In this document: piece by piece, positions 42,831-51,596 of the stretch
Layout of the letters: every line of letters starts with the position of its first letter
Position numbering within the stretch: position 1 is the first letter of the stretch
Source of the DNA: an uncultured Bradyrhizobium sp.
Lineage (GTDB): Bacteria; Pseudomonadota; Alphaproteobacteria; Rhizobiales; Xanthobacteraceae
Reading direction: 5' to 3'
Length of the DNA stretch: 64,000 nucleotides
Assembly (NCBI RefSeq): GCF_936928535.1
Contig: NZ_CAKZHY010000168.1
Coordinates: forward strand, 1-64,000
Notes under the pieces: generated by a model
Told to the model about the DNA's origin: nothing
Database searches by the model: none
What the model saw: only the letters and a program-made list of their open reading frames with translations
Translations under genes and position numbers: made by a program

Positions 42831-43532
42831 ATGTCTCGCCAATCGGACCACACCAAACGCCTGGGCATTTGGCTGTTCGCCAGCATCTTTTTGCTCGGCG
42901 CCTCATCCGCTTTAGGCGCAGAATCGGCCCGGGATTTCGATGGCTGCAAAGCGATCGCCGATGACCGCGCCCGGCTCGATTGCTTCAAAGCCCTACTGAA
43001 CCCTCCCGCCTCGGCTCCCGGAGCGACCTCGCCGGGACCCGACTCTCTTAGCTCATCTGCCTCTCCTGGCTCATCTTCCGCGCCGAGCCCGGACGCCGCG
43101 CAAGGCGCCGCTTCCGCAGACAATTGGCCTTTGGTCAAAACCGCCAACCCGAAGGGCGGACCGGATGCGCTGGCCATCATGCGCACGGCCGACACGACCA
43201 GGTCAGATCCGGACCTGGCGGGCCTGTTGGTGCGGTGCCAGGATAAGCCGGGCTTTGAGGTGCTGCTGGCCGTGGTCCGCCCCCTGCCCCCTCGCCGGAA
43301 GCGGGACGTCACCATCACCCTCGGGACGGCCCACCCTGTCCTTCACGCCGAGATCAGCTCAGCCGGGACATCCCTGATCTTGCCGCTCGAAGCATCCACA
43401 CTCGCCATCCAGGACGAACTTGCCGTAAAGGTCGATGATCCCGATGGTTCAATTCAGGGGGTCATCCCTTTAGGTGGTCTAGGTCCCGCCCTGGCGAAGC
43501 TCGCCGCCAATTGCCCGGCATCGCGACCATAA
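42831..43532 (+). CDS. Exported protein with VasI-like N-terminal motif (hypothetical)
   Basis: The 233-residue product has a signal peptide ('LGIWLFASIFLLGASSALG') and the short motif 'FDGCKAIADDRARLDCFKAL', which resembles the Cys-containing 'C..I.dd..RL.CyD' start of VasI-like periplasmic proteins. A Ser/Pro/Ala-rich linker and a C-terminal beta-rich domain ('DVTITLGTAHPVLHAEISS', 'ELAVKVDDPDGSIQGVIPL') follow. It is divergent from the export lipoprotein gene. No type VI genes are present, so only the motif, not the function, can be stated. Confidence 0.65.
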   Translation: MSRQSDHTKRLGIWLFASIFLLGASSALGAESARDFDGCKAIADDRARLDCFKALLNPPASAPGATSPGPDSLSSSASPGSSSAPSPDAAQGAASADNWPLVKTANPKGGPDALAIMRTADTTRSDPDLAGLLVRCQDKPGFEVLLAVVRPLPPRRKRDVTITLGTAHPVLHAEISSAGTSLILPLEASTLAIQDELAVKVDDPDGSIQGVIPLGGLGPALAKLAANCPASRP

Positions 43533-43593
43533 TCGCGGCATTTGAGGTGTCGATTTAACGGAAATTTAGACGGCCCCGGGGAATTCTGCCCCC

Positions 43594-43869
43594 ATGGCCA
43601 TGATCATTATTTTCAGTGCATTGGGCGGGGCGGTTTTGGGGACCCGATTCAAGGTGTTTATTCTGTTTCCCGTCTCGCTCCTTGCCCTTGTGGCGGTGAC
43701 GTCCGGCCTGATGCTGGGCGGAAGCAGCTTGTCGCGATCCTTGACCGTCGCCATCGCCTCGATCGTCGCACTCCAGCTTGGATATTTAGGCGGCGTGGCA
43801 ACCCGCTTCGTCATGGTCGCCGCACGCCTGCGTTCGCTGCGCAAACAGCCGGCTGCCTTGCCGAGATAA
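43594..43869 (+). CDS. Small membrane protein (hypothetical)
   Basis: The 91-residue product has three hydrophobic segments ('IIIFSALGGAVLGTRF', 'FILFPVSLLALVAVTSGLML', 'LTVAIASIVALQLGYLGGVA') and a basic end. It lies between two genes of the exopolysaccharide export block on the same strand. No family name is recognised. Codon use and gene packing support it; a second Met two codons later is an alternative start. Confidence 0.6.
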   Translation: MAMIIIFSALGGAVLGTRFKVFILFPVSLLALVAVTSGLMLGGSSLSRSLTVAIASIVALQLGYLGGVATRFVMVAARLRSLRKQPAALPR

Positions 43870-43968
43870 ACCGGCTTCAGGGTTCATACTTTCTAACCGG
43901 CGCGAGATTGCAACGCGGCGCTTATGCTATATCGTCGCGATCAATATTCTCGAGATTGAGCCGCCCGT

Positions 43969-45261
43969 TTGTCGATCGCTTTTAGTCTTCTGCTCATCTG
44001 CATTGTCTTTGCCTCAGGGACAGCTATTCAGGATGGAGCCGCCGCACAGTCTCTGATTGCGGTATTCACTGTCGCAGCGCTTGCCTCGATTGGCCTGTCC
44101 GCACGGACAGCCGACGTCAAGTTTGCAAGCCAGGTCACCAGGGGCCTTAAGCTGATTGCGGCCATCCCCGCCGTCTGGATGGCGCTTCAGATCCTGCCCA
44201 CCCCCATCGGCGCTCACTCGATCTGGTCCTACGCCAACGAAGCCTTAGGACGTCAAGCCCTCGGCCATATCAGCGTCGACCTCGGCGTTACAATCGTCTC
44301 CCTGATCGGGTATCTGGCGAACCTGGCGCTGATACTGGTCGGCATTTTCGTGACCGCCGATCGCCGCCGGGCAGAACTGGTCCTGTTCGTATTGGCCGGT
44401 GCAACCGCGGTGACCGCAATTCTCCTGGTCTTCGCCGAATTGGGGCTGTTTGCGGCAGGCTCGGCACGCGATGCAGATCGAATCCAGGGCGCCGTCAGCG
44501 CGTTGGCCATCCTGGCTTCGCTGGCATGTGGCGTTCGCGCCCTCGAGCGTCACGAGAGCCGCACTCCTCAAGGCAAAACCGTTGCCCGTGAAGTCGTCTT
44601 TGGCTCCGTTGCAGCCATGGCGGGGCTTGCCTGCGGTACGATTGGTCTTGCCCTGGCAGGATCGCTGAATAATGCCCTTGTGACGATTTTCGGCATCGCC
44701 CTGTTCGCTTCCGTGCAGACCGTGCGGCGCCTGGGCCTCGGCGCATGGGCTACAGCTACGCTTGGTGCAACCTTGGTTCTGGCCGCAGCCATGATCATCG
44801 CCTGGCGTTACGACCCTGCGCGTGCGGTCTCACCGTTCCTGCAATTTGCCAACACGTTCTCTGCTGAATCTCTTTCAACCGTACAGCGCATGATGACCGA
44901 CGCGGGTTGGCAGGGCACGGGAGCCGGTACCTTTGCCGCGATGGCCTCGATCTACCAGGATCTCGCTGGCGCCGAGATACGCCCGATAACCACCGTATCG
45001 ACACTGGCAATCGAACTCGGATGGCCCGCGGTATTTTTCAGCGTCGCCGCAGCAGGTCTGCTGTTCGTTTTGCTTTATCGTGGCTCGCTGCGACGCGGGC
45101 GCGATTCGTTCTACCCCGCCCTTGCAGCCTCCTGCACATTCATCGTCGTTGCTCAGGCCTTCTGTGACGCAAGCCTGCTCAACTCATGCATCGCGATCAT
45201 GGTCGACGCAATCGTAGCCCTTGGACTAGCTCAAAGCATCAGCCGCCGCGATGGCCTCTAA
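43969..45261 (+). CDS. O-antigen ligase-like membrane protein
   Basis: The 430-residue protein has about 10-12 membrane helices. The segment 'MTDAGWQGTGAGTFAAMASI' aligns with 'IADNPWFGTGLGTFAYAFPA' of the ligase at 39740. It is followed by 'TVSTLAIELGWPAVFFSVAA' where that protein has 'HNTYLEFASELGIPLAI'. The His of the HN(T/S) motif is not evident, so catalytic competence is uncertain. The start is TTG. It may be a second ligase or polymerase or a non-catalytic relative acting in the same export complex. Confidence 0.7.
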   Translation: MSIAFSLLLICIVFASGTAIQDGAAAQSLIAVFTVAALASIGLSARTADVKFASQVTRGLKLIAAIPAVWMALQILPTPIGAHSIWSYANEALGRQALGHISVDLGVTIVSLIGYLANLALILVGIFVTADRRRAELVLFVLAGATAVTAILLVFAELGLFAAGSARDADRIQGAVSALAILASLACGVRALERHESRTPQGKTVAREVVFGSVAAMAGLACGTIGLALAGSLNNALVTIFGIALFASVQTVRRLGLGAWATATLGATLVLAAAMIIAWRYDPARAVSPFLQFANTFSAESLSTVQRMMTDAGWQGTGAGTFAAMASIYQDLAGAEIRPITTVSTLAIELGWPAVFFSVAAAGLLFVLLYRGSLRRGRDSFYPALAASCTFIVVAQAFCDASLLNSCIAIMVDAIVALGLAQSISRRDGL

Positions 45262-45291
45262 GGAAAAACGAAATCAAACAAACAAGACGCC

Positions 45292-45912
45292 TTAGGCTTT
45301 GCGACTGTCGAGCGATGCCCAATAGTTCGGGTTCTTTGCAGTCTGCATTCGGACCCAGCGATAGGGCGCGCGTGACCAGGGACGAATCTGCGGGGTGAGA
45401 TTATCAAGCACGAGATCGCCAACAGAGGTCCGCACGACAAGGACCAGGTGATGCTCCCCCCACGTGGTAACGACTTCGCTCAGAAGAAGTGTTCTGGCCG
45501 GCCATCCCCGTTTTAGCAGTTCGGACCTCTTGGTGACCGCATAATCGTTGCAATCGCCGCTGGCCGGCTTGATCAGCCATTTCTCTCCGGCAAGACCTTC
45601 CGTGTTGGCTTCAGGCGAAATTGCCGCGTTGACGGTTTTATTAACGTCTCTCAGGTCGTCCCAGCGCTGCTCCGTCAAACGAACAGGTCCGCCGCGAAAT
45701 ATCACGCGTTCGGGCTTGCATTGATCGGAATAACGCAGGCAAAACTGGGTAAAAGCCATCGGCGGCAGCGTGTAGTTTCCGAAGGCGATGCGCTTGAGGG
45801 CCGTTCCTAGCATGCTTGGCAAGCCGACAAAGCCTGCATTCGCAGGCTGGCATCCCCCTGCGACCGCAGCCGCGACACCGAGTGCGGCAATCCACCTGGT
45901 AGCGGACTTCAT
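45292..45912 (-). CDS. Transglutaminase-like cysteine peptidase (BTLCP, DUF920-like)
   Basis: The 206-residue exported protein (signal peptide to about residue 26) has the catalytic Cys in 'PASGDCNDYAVTKRSELLKR', the His in 'VTTWGEHHLVLVVRTSVGD' and the Asp in 'LVLDNLTPQIRPW', the BTLCP triad. In Pseudomonas the relative LapG cleaves an adhesin under c-di-GMP control. Rhizobial homologues are exported and often sit near polysaccharide genes. No LapD or LapA homologue is in the window, so an adhesin-processing role is only possible. It converges with the ligase-like gene. Confidence 0.88.
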   Translation of the reverse strand: MKSATRWIAALGVAAAVAGGCQPANAGFVGLPSMLGTALKRIAFGNYTLPPMAFTQFCLRYSDQCKPERVIFRGGPVRLTEQRWDDLRDVNKTVNAAISPEANTEGLAGEKWLIKPASGDCNDYAVTKRSELLKRGWPARTLLLSEVVTTWGEHHLVLVVRTSVGDLVLDNLTPQIRPWSRAPYRWVRMQTAKNPNYWASLDSRKA

Positions 45913-46103
45913 GTGATAGGCTCCCCCTGCAATTTTGGAGGACCCTAAGCCAGAAGTTTTTAGATCATGCTCGCCTGCTCCAGCGCTTTTGACTTAGATG
46001 TGAGTTACCGCTCCAAGAATATGTTAACCATCCCGACGAGCCGCGGGTCTAATACGACCGCTCTGCAAGGGGATATAAGGAGCGGATTGGTAGCGCTGTT
46101 GAG

Positions 46104-46844
46104 ATGTTCGGGTTGCTGCGATCACGGAAGTCTACAGAATTGCCCCGGCTTCCAGAGGGCATTCGAATCTATGCGTTCAGCGACATCCATGGCCGCGCCG
46201 ACCTCTTGGCGGACATGTTCAGGGTCATCGACGTAGACCAGGCTCGCCGTCCAGCGGCTCGTCCGATTGAAGTCTTCCTTGGCGACTATGTCGATCGGGG
46301 GCCCTACTCCAACGAAACGCTCGATTTGCTCATCGAGCGGAGCCAAAGGCGAGAGACCGTCTTTCTGAAGGGAAACCATGAAACTCTTTTTCTTCAGGTT
46401 CTTCGAGAGGCGAGCAATTTCGATTCGTGGCGAAGAATCGGCGGACTTGAGACCATGATGTCCTATGGTATCCGCCCATCACTCAATTCAACCACAGCCG
46501 AACAAAACGATCAGATCGAGGAGCTCAAAGGTGTCGTTCCAAAAAGGCATCTTGCGTTTCTGAATAGCCTGAGGCTCTCCTTTACCTGTGGCGATTTCTT
46601 CTTTGTTCATGCAGGCGTGCGCCCGGGAATACCGCTTCGGGAGCAACAAGAATCCGATCTGTTATGGATCCGCAACGAGTTCCTGGAGAGCGAAGAAAAC
46701 TTCGGAAAGTATATCGTCCACGGCCATACCCCGGTTCGAGAACCCGATATCCGATCAAACCGGATCAATATCGACACCGGCGCCTATGCCACCGGCAATT
46801 TGACCTTGCTCAGCATCCAGGGCAGCAGCCTTATTGCGGTATAG
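46104..46844 (+). CDS. Calcineurin-like metallophosphoesterase (bacterial PrpA/serine-threonine phosphatase type)
   Basis: The 246-residue protein has the PPP-family metal sites in order: 'IYAFSDIHGRADLLADMF', 'EVFLGDYVDRGPYSNETLDL', 'ETVFLKGNHETLFLQVL', 'FFFVHAGVRPGIPL' and 'KYIVHGHTPVREPD'. Such enzymes act as protein phosphatases or Ap4A hydrolases. Its place in an exopolysaccharide locus with a tyrosine kinase suggests a regulatory phosphatase, but this family usually acts on Ser/Thr. It precedes the paralogue B gene by 54 bp. Confidence 0.9.
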   Translation: MFGLLRSRKSTELPRLPEGIRIYAFSDIHGRADLLADMFRVIDVDQARRPAARPIEVFLGDYVDRGPYSNETLDLLIERSQRRETVFLKGNHETLFLQVLREASNFDSWRRIGGLETMMSYGIRPSLNSTTAEQNDQIEELKGVVPKRHLAFLNSLRLSFTCGDFFFVHAGVRPGIPLREQQESDLLWIRNEFLESEENFGKYIVHGHTPVREPDIRSNRINIDTGAYATGNLTLLSIQGSSLIAV

Positions 46845-46898
46845 CTCGATACCGGTCAGGATGGTTTTGCGCTGGTCAGGTCATTTTAAGCAAGATCA

Positions 46899-47558
46899 AT
46901 GAAATCGCTTTGGCAATTCCGTCTTTTCGTTCTCGTCGTCTTCATCGTAGTCGGCGGCATTTCCGTCTGCAATCTTGCGGCTGAGTTTCTACGTCCCCTG
47001 CCGCTGCCTTTGGCCACTGAACTCGGCACTCCACCATCGGCCGACCAACTCTCACGTGCATCTCGCTCAGCGTTAATCGCGCCCTTTCGATCAGACTTAA
47101 GGGCAGACTACGCATTGAGGCTAACCGGGCAGGCGCTGAATGCTACGAAGTCAGCGCGCCAAGAAAACGCGTCAGAAGTGCCTTTTGATCTGCTTGGAAG
47201 TGCGCTTGCCATGTCTCCGCACGACTCCCGGATGTGGCTAGCGCTCGCTCTCCTCGGGCAACGAGGCGTAGTTGCCCGCCCCGTCGACACGCTCAAAATG
47301 TCCTACCTGACCGGACAAAATGGCGCTGATTTGATTCCGCTTCGCTTAGCAAGCGCGACCACAACCAACGTCTTGACTGATGTGGACCTGAAGGAACTTG
47401 CACAGGGCGACGTTCGCGCACTTCTGACCCGGCTCCAGAACCAACGCGCGGTTCTTGCTGACGCTTACGCAAAAGCATCACCCGTTGGAGCGGCATTCCT
47501 GGAAGCGAGCGTTAAAACAATCGACCCAAGTTTTCTCGATATAATGAAGAAAAAATAA
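46899..47558 (+). CDS. Membrane-anchored helical protein of the exopolysaccharide locus, paralogue B
   Basis: The 219-residue product has an N-terminal membrane anchor ('FRLFVLVVFIVVGGISVCNL') and a helical remainder. 'GSALAMSPHDSRMWLALALL' and 'DTLKMSYLTGQNGADLIPLR' match the pattern seen in paralogue A at 35760. Downstream of a phosphatase gene and at the end of the export block, it may be co-transcribed with the former. Function unknown. Confidence 0.65.
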   Translation: MKSLWQFRLFVLVVFIVVGGISVCNLAAEFLRPLPLPLATELGTPPSADQLSRASRSALIAPFRSDLRADYALRLTGQALNATKSARQENASEVPFDLLGSALAMSPHDSRMWLALALLGQRGVVARPVDTLKMSYLTGQNGADLIPLRLASATTTNVLTDVDLKELAQGDVRALLTRLQNQRAVLADAYAKASPVGAAFLEASVKTIDPSFLDIMKKK

Positions 47559-47848
47559 GCTGGCGTGCGTCGTCCGCCAGTCGGCGCACTAACGCCGAGT
47601 TCGCCAAGGGGCGTTCAAACGGCGGGCTTTGCGCGACAAAATTCCCAAAGAACTACGATCGGACCTGAGCGCGATTGCGGGCTCGACGTAAACCGTCGTC
47701 AGGCGCGAGACCATAGTTAATAGCTTATTTCACGCTTCGCTAAAACACGCGCAGCAAGTTCCACTGAATCTCAGAACGAGTTCGCTAGCGTTCTCCTCGA
47801 GGGCTGAGGTGGCGGCACAGATCGCCCCACCCTCACGGGGGATGTCAA

Positions 47849-49819
47849 ATGTGTGCTCTTTGCCAAGCGCTGGGAATGAATCTGCATGCGTCAGGCGCGA
47901 CCGACGGCTCTGGGATAGCCGCGGCGTCTGGGATTGCAGCGGGGAATGTTCTTGCTGCAACGGGAAATCCGGATGTCGATGGACTTCTGTCCGGCTACAT
48001 GTGGACAGGCGGCACGATCACGTACAGCTTCCCGAGTTCAGCCAGTGTCTATGGCGCGAACTATGGGATGGGCGAGAATACCTACGGCTTTTCGCCGCTG
48101 TCTGCCACCGAGCAGACCGTTGTCAAATGGATCATGGGGCAGGTCTCGACGTTCACTGATCTGAACATCGTCTACTCGGGCACCGGATCGGCCGATATTG
48201 AACTTGCCCATTCCGCAAGCGCAAACCCGACAGCTTACACATATTACCCCGACGGCTCGGCGGAAGGCGGCGATATTTGGTTCGGCACCTCCTACAACTA
48301 CACCACTCCAAGAATCGGCGATTATTCGACGCTCACCCATATTCACGAGATCGGGCACGCGCTTGGCCTCAAGCATAGCTTCGAAACAGGCGGCGTCGCC
48401 AACGAGACCGTTCCCTCGGCCCATGACAATCTCGAATATACCGTCATGAGCTACAGGAGCTATCAGAATGGACCCCTTACAGGCTACTCGAACGAGCAGT
48501 ACGGGTATCCGACCAGCTTCATGATGGACGACATCCTGGCTCTACAGACCATGTATGGTGCCGACTATACGTCCCAGGGCCACAACAACGTCTACAGCTG
48601 GAGCCCAACCACCGGACAGGAATTCATCAACGGGGTCGCACAGGCAATGCCCGGCGCGGACCGAGTTTTCATGACCGTCTGGGATGGCGGCGGCCACGTG
48701 ACCTACGATTTCTCAAATTACTCCACCGACATGACGATCAACCTCAATCCGGGGGCCTACTCGATCTTGTCGACCGCGCAGCTGGCTTATCTTGGAAACG
48801 GCAACTACGCGCATGGGAATGTCTACAATGCGTACCTCTACGAGAACAATGCCGCCTCCTATATCGCCAACGCAATCGGCGGCAGCGGTAATGACACGAT
48901 CATTGGTAATGCTGCCGACAACGTCCTGACCGCGGGTTCCGGCAAGGACACGCTGGAAGGCGGCGGTGGCCACGACACCCTCATCGGCGGTACAGGCGCG
49001 GACACCTTCGTCTTTGCGGCACGCGACGGTATTTCGACGATCGAGGATTTCAGCGGCGCTCAAGGGGACACGGTTCTTTTGAGCGGCATTAGCGGCGTGA
49101 GCCACTATTCTGACGTCCTCGCTCATGCTTCTCAGGTCGGCTCCGACGCCGTTTTGAATTTCGGCACCAACGAGGAAGTCATTTTCCATAACATCAATCT
49201 GTCGAGTCTGAGCGCCAGCGACTTCCAGTACCAAGCGGCGGCTCCGGCGACCCAGATCACCGACATGACCGTCGTGGACGGCATCACCACCGCGGTTGTC
49301 AACGACACCTATTCTGATGCGACCATTCAGGTCACGGCGTCCGGACTGCTCATTACGACCACCAACGGGTTCAATGGCATAACCGATGCGGACCGCGTAG
49401 CGTTCACAGATACAGTAGTTGCCTTCGACACCAGCGGAACGGCAGGCTTCGCCTATCGCCTTTACCAGGCCGCATTTGATCGGACTCCGGATCGCGCTGG
49501 TTTGAGCGAAAACGTTCATCTGCTGGACGCCGGACTCACCGAAGGGCAGATGAGCGCCGCATTTGTTGCCAGCCCCGAGTTTCAGAATACCTACGGGGCG
49601 TCCATTTCGAACTCCCAGTTCCTCACGGACCTCTACGCAAACATCTTGAATCGCACGCCGGATTCCACCGGGTTCGCCGGTTGGTTGCACGTGCTTGACT
49701 CCGGTCAAGGCAGCCGCGCAGATATCCTGATCGGGTTTTCGGAGAGCCCCGAGAACCATTCAATCGTTGATCCGAAGGTGGTCACGGGCATAGCCCTCGA
49801 TCCCCATTACTTGACGTGA
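47849..49819 (+). CDS. Secreted serralysin-like metalloprotease (M10) with RTX repeats and DUF4214 region
   Basis: The 656-residue protein has the zinc site 'HIHEIGHALGLKHS' (ligands about 166, 170, 176) and the Met-turn 'YTVMSYRSY' near 200, as in serralysins. RTX calcium repeats follow at about 347-390 ('GGSGNDTIIGN', 'AGSGKDTLEGGGGHDTLIGG'). The C-terminal part shows a DUF4214-like region ('AAFDRTPDRAGLSENVHLLD', 'LYANILNRTPDSTGFAGWLH'). There is no Sec signal peptide; secretion by the type I system at 56891-59910 is expected. The N-terminus has a Cys-x2-Cys (MCALC). GGGGGA precedes the ATG, next to a hairpin-forming leader. Confidence 0.92.
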   Translation: MCALCQALGMNLHASGATDGSGIAAASGIAAGNVLAATGNPDVDGLLSGYMWTGGTITYSFPSSASVYGANYGMGENTYGFSPLSATEQTVVKWIMGQVSTFTDLNIVYSGTGSADIELAHSASANPTAYTYYPDGSAEGGDIWFGTSYNYTTPRIGDYSTLTHIHEIGHALGLKHSFETGGVANETVPSAHDNLEYTVMSYRSYQNGPLTGYSNEQYGYPTSFMMDDILALQTMYGADYTSQGHNNVYSWSPTTGQEFINGVAQAMPGADRVFMTVWDGGGHVTYDFSNYSTDMTINLNPGAYSILSTAQLAYLGNGNYAHGNVYNAYLYENNAASYIANAIGGSGNDTIIGNAADNVLTAGSGKDTLEGGGGHDTLIGGTGADTFVFAARDGISTIEDFSGAQGDTVLLSGISGVSHYSDVLAHASQVGSDAVLNFGTNEEVIFHNINLSSLSASDFQYQAAAPATQITDMTVVDGITTAVVNDTYSDATIQVTASGLLITTTNGFNGITDADRVAFTDTVVAFDTSGTAGFAYRLYQAAFDRTPDRAGLSENVHLLDAGLTEGQMSAAFVASPEFQNTYGASISNSQFLTDLYANILNRTPDSTGFAGWLHVLDSGQGSRADILIGFSESPENHSIVDPKVVTGIALDPHYLT

Positions 49820-49925
49820 ACGGGGCGCCAAGGGAAGCAGAGCGACACGAAGAGCGGCCACTATTAGGACGCGAGCCTGCACCTGGGATCGATGCTCATT
49901 CGGACCGGAGCAAGCCAGTAGGGGT

Positions 49926-50240
49926 TTAATGAAGGCCGCTCTCAAACCATGGCGGCGTACAGTCTAATTCTTCGTCATCCAGAAACTCGGCTCCAACGAG
50001 GCTTCCCGCGCGCCATCTGAGTTCACACCGGCGCATGTGTCCGGACGTATCCAGCCGGAGTACGAAGACGGTCAAAATGACGTTGATATCATGCATCACG
50101 AGCCCGACACCGCAGTGGCTGAGGTTTCGCACAATGCAGTTGAACGTCAAGCTCTTGTCGCCGAAGCGAAATGCCCCCTCCGTGTAGAGCGCGCGCCGCC
50201 TCACCGATCGCCGCTCCTCGATCATAGCCCAGCGCGTCAT
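49926..50240 (-). CDS. PilZ-domain protein
   Basis: The 104-residue protein is a single PilZ domain: 'IEERRSVRRRALYTEGAFRF' carries the RxxxR-type c-di-GMP contact and 'CIVRNLSHCGVGLVMHDI' the N-x-S-x2-G motif, followed by a beta-rich end ('CELRWRAGSLVGAEFLDDEE'). It could sense c-di-GMP and regulate surface or motility functions. A start at Met6 is possible. It stands alone beside the protease gene. Confidence 0.82.
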   Translation of the reverse strand: MTRWAMIEERRSVRRRALYTEGAFRFGDKSLTFNCIVRNLSHCGVGLVMHDINVILTVFVLRLDTSGHMRRCELRWRAGSLVGAEFLDDEELDCTPPWFESGLH

Positions 50241-50420
50241 TGTGCCAGTCCCGAATTGAGCGCCGCCGGGTCAGTCACCGATCGGACCTACCCCGCGGCT
50301 CGACGTATACATCTGGCGCCTGCATTGCAAAAACAGCCGCCAGCTCCAAGCGATACTAACACTAATCGCGCAAGTGGCGTTGCTGCAATCCAGCTCCGCC
50401 GGTAAGGCTACATATCAGTG

Positions 50421-50651
50421 TTAATCAGTCCCACTATTCGCGGAAGAGAGGCGATCCCTCAGATCTCGATGCTGCGTGATCTGCGCAGCCAATCCATTCC
50501 GCTCAAGCTCAAGAGCCGTTTCTTGTTCTCGTACGTCGTGACCGTCGCGCTCAAGAACCTCGATGAGAATTTGCTGATTCTCGATATTTTGCCGACGATC
50601 CCGGATCTGCCGCTCAAGTTCGACCAGTTGGTCGTAAACGCCCTTGTTCAT
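50421..50651 (-). CDS. Short coiled-coil protein (hypothetical)
   Basis: The 76-residue product is hydrophilic with heptad-like helices ('QLVELERQIRDRRQNIENQQ', 'ETALELERNGLAAQITQHRD'). There is no Cys, signal peptide or membrane segment. It resembles in size and style the helical proteins at 53901 and 55274. No known family. Confidence 0.5.
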   Translation of the reverse strand: MNKGVYDQLVELERQIRDRRQNIENQQILIEVLERDGHDVREQETALELERNGLAAQITQHRDLRDRLSSANSGTD

Positions 50652-51108
50652 TTCTCAAATTTCCATCGAACAAAAATAATACAGCTAACGGCACTATTCT
50701 GCTTGCCTCTCCTTAATCAAGCCTTGCTGGTCGCCTCCGTTTGAACAAGCTGACTGCGAGTTGAGACAAAATGCTCAACACGGGCCTGTCCTCGCTCCAT
50801 CCAGACTTTGCCGTGGCTGAGCGGATATCGAACCTGTTGCTGCGGCAGGCAAAGCGCAAGGGAGAGCCGCGTAACTGTCTGAGAGCTCTGGCAAACTGAC
50901 CAAGTCAATCACCGCCACCTCCAGTTGGCGGCCAGCACTTAACTTTCCCCACACCAGAAATCATCCCAAGCCCGCTGCAAACGCTGTATGTCCCGGTGCC
51001 CCACCGGGATGGACTGAGGCTTGATCAACGCCCCTGAAAGACCTTATGGTTCAATGACCCATAGAGCACACAGAGTGCCTTTTGCAGCCAGCAACGACGA
51101 GGTTGAAG
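50652..51108. other. 457-bp gap with one doubtful short frame
   Basis: Only the weak frame at 50717-50908 was considered. No repeat, RNA gene or clear terminator is visible. Confidence 0.4.
50717..50908 (-). CDS. Possible 63-residue protein (doubtful)
   Basis: A TTG start at 50908 is preceded by GGAGG at a 9-nt spacing. The product reads like a protein ('QTVTRLSLALCLPQQQVRYP', 'HGKVWMERGQARVEHFVSTR') but matches no family I know. Another frame with a GTG start overlaps, so the call is weak. Confidence 0.3.
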   Translation of the reverse strand: MTWSVCQSSQTVTRLSLALCLPQQQVRYPLSHGKVWMERGQARVEHFVSTRSQLVQTEATSKA

Positions 51109-51378
51109 ATGGTCGCACGCCCAACACTGTCTCGGCTCGCTCCGGCCATGCTGATATCTGCGGCTCTTCTGCAGCCCGGCCAGGCATTGGCTATTTCAGT
51201 TGAGGTCGCGAAGAAATGTAACCTCCTCCTCGGAAAGCAGTTTCCACCGCGTCAAGCGGCTAATCCCGCGGCCGGTAGTGCAAAGGGTGATGGCAAGGCG
51301 CAAAGGGATTTCTTCAAGAAATGCGTCGACAACAACGGGGATCCGGACACGCCGCCACCGGCTCAAAATACGAAGTAA
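51109..51378 (+). CDS. Small exported two-cysteine protein B
   Basis: From the ATG at 51109 (GAGG upstream) the product has 89 residues: a signal peptide ending near 'GQALA', then 'VEVAKKCNLLLGKQFPPR' and 'RDFFKKCVDNNGDPD' with a Pro-rich tail. It shares its plan with the protein at 14814. Periplasmic location and a disulfide are inferred; function unknown. Confidence 0.7.
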   Translation: MVARPTLSRLAPAMLISAALLQPGQALAISVEVAKKCNLLLGKQFPPRQAANPAAGSAKGDGKAQRDFFKKCVDNNGDPDTPPPAQNTK

Positions 51379-51596
51379 GGGCGAGCCCGCTTTAGCTTGC
51401 GCGAGTAGATGGTCTGACGCGTGCGGGCCATATCTCATTGGACAACAAACAAGCTTTTCAAGTCCTTTAACGACCTTTCGCAAATATCTGCCGGGCCCGG
51501 AGATCTCGTTCACCGAATTCGGCACAATTCCAGGGCGCTTACGATAGATTTATCTCAAGGCATCAGTCTTGTCGGGCGAAACCACGACGAGGACCA

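Noticed and set aside
48713..49759. 348-codon open frame on the minus strand
   Set aside because: It is the shadow of the serralysin-like protease gene; no ribosome site or domain was seen.
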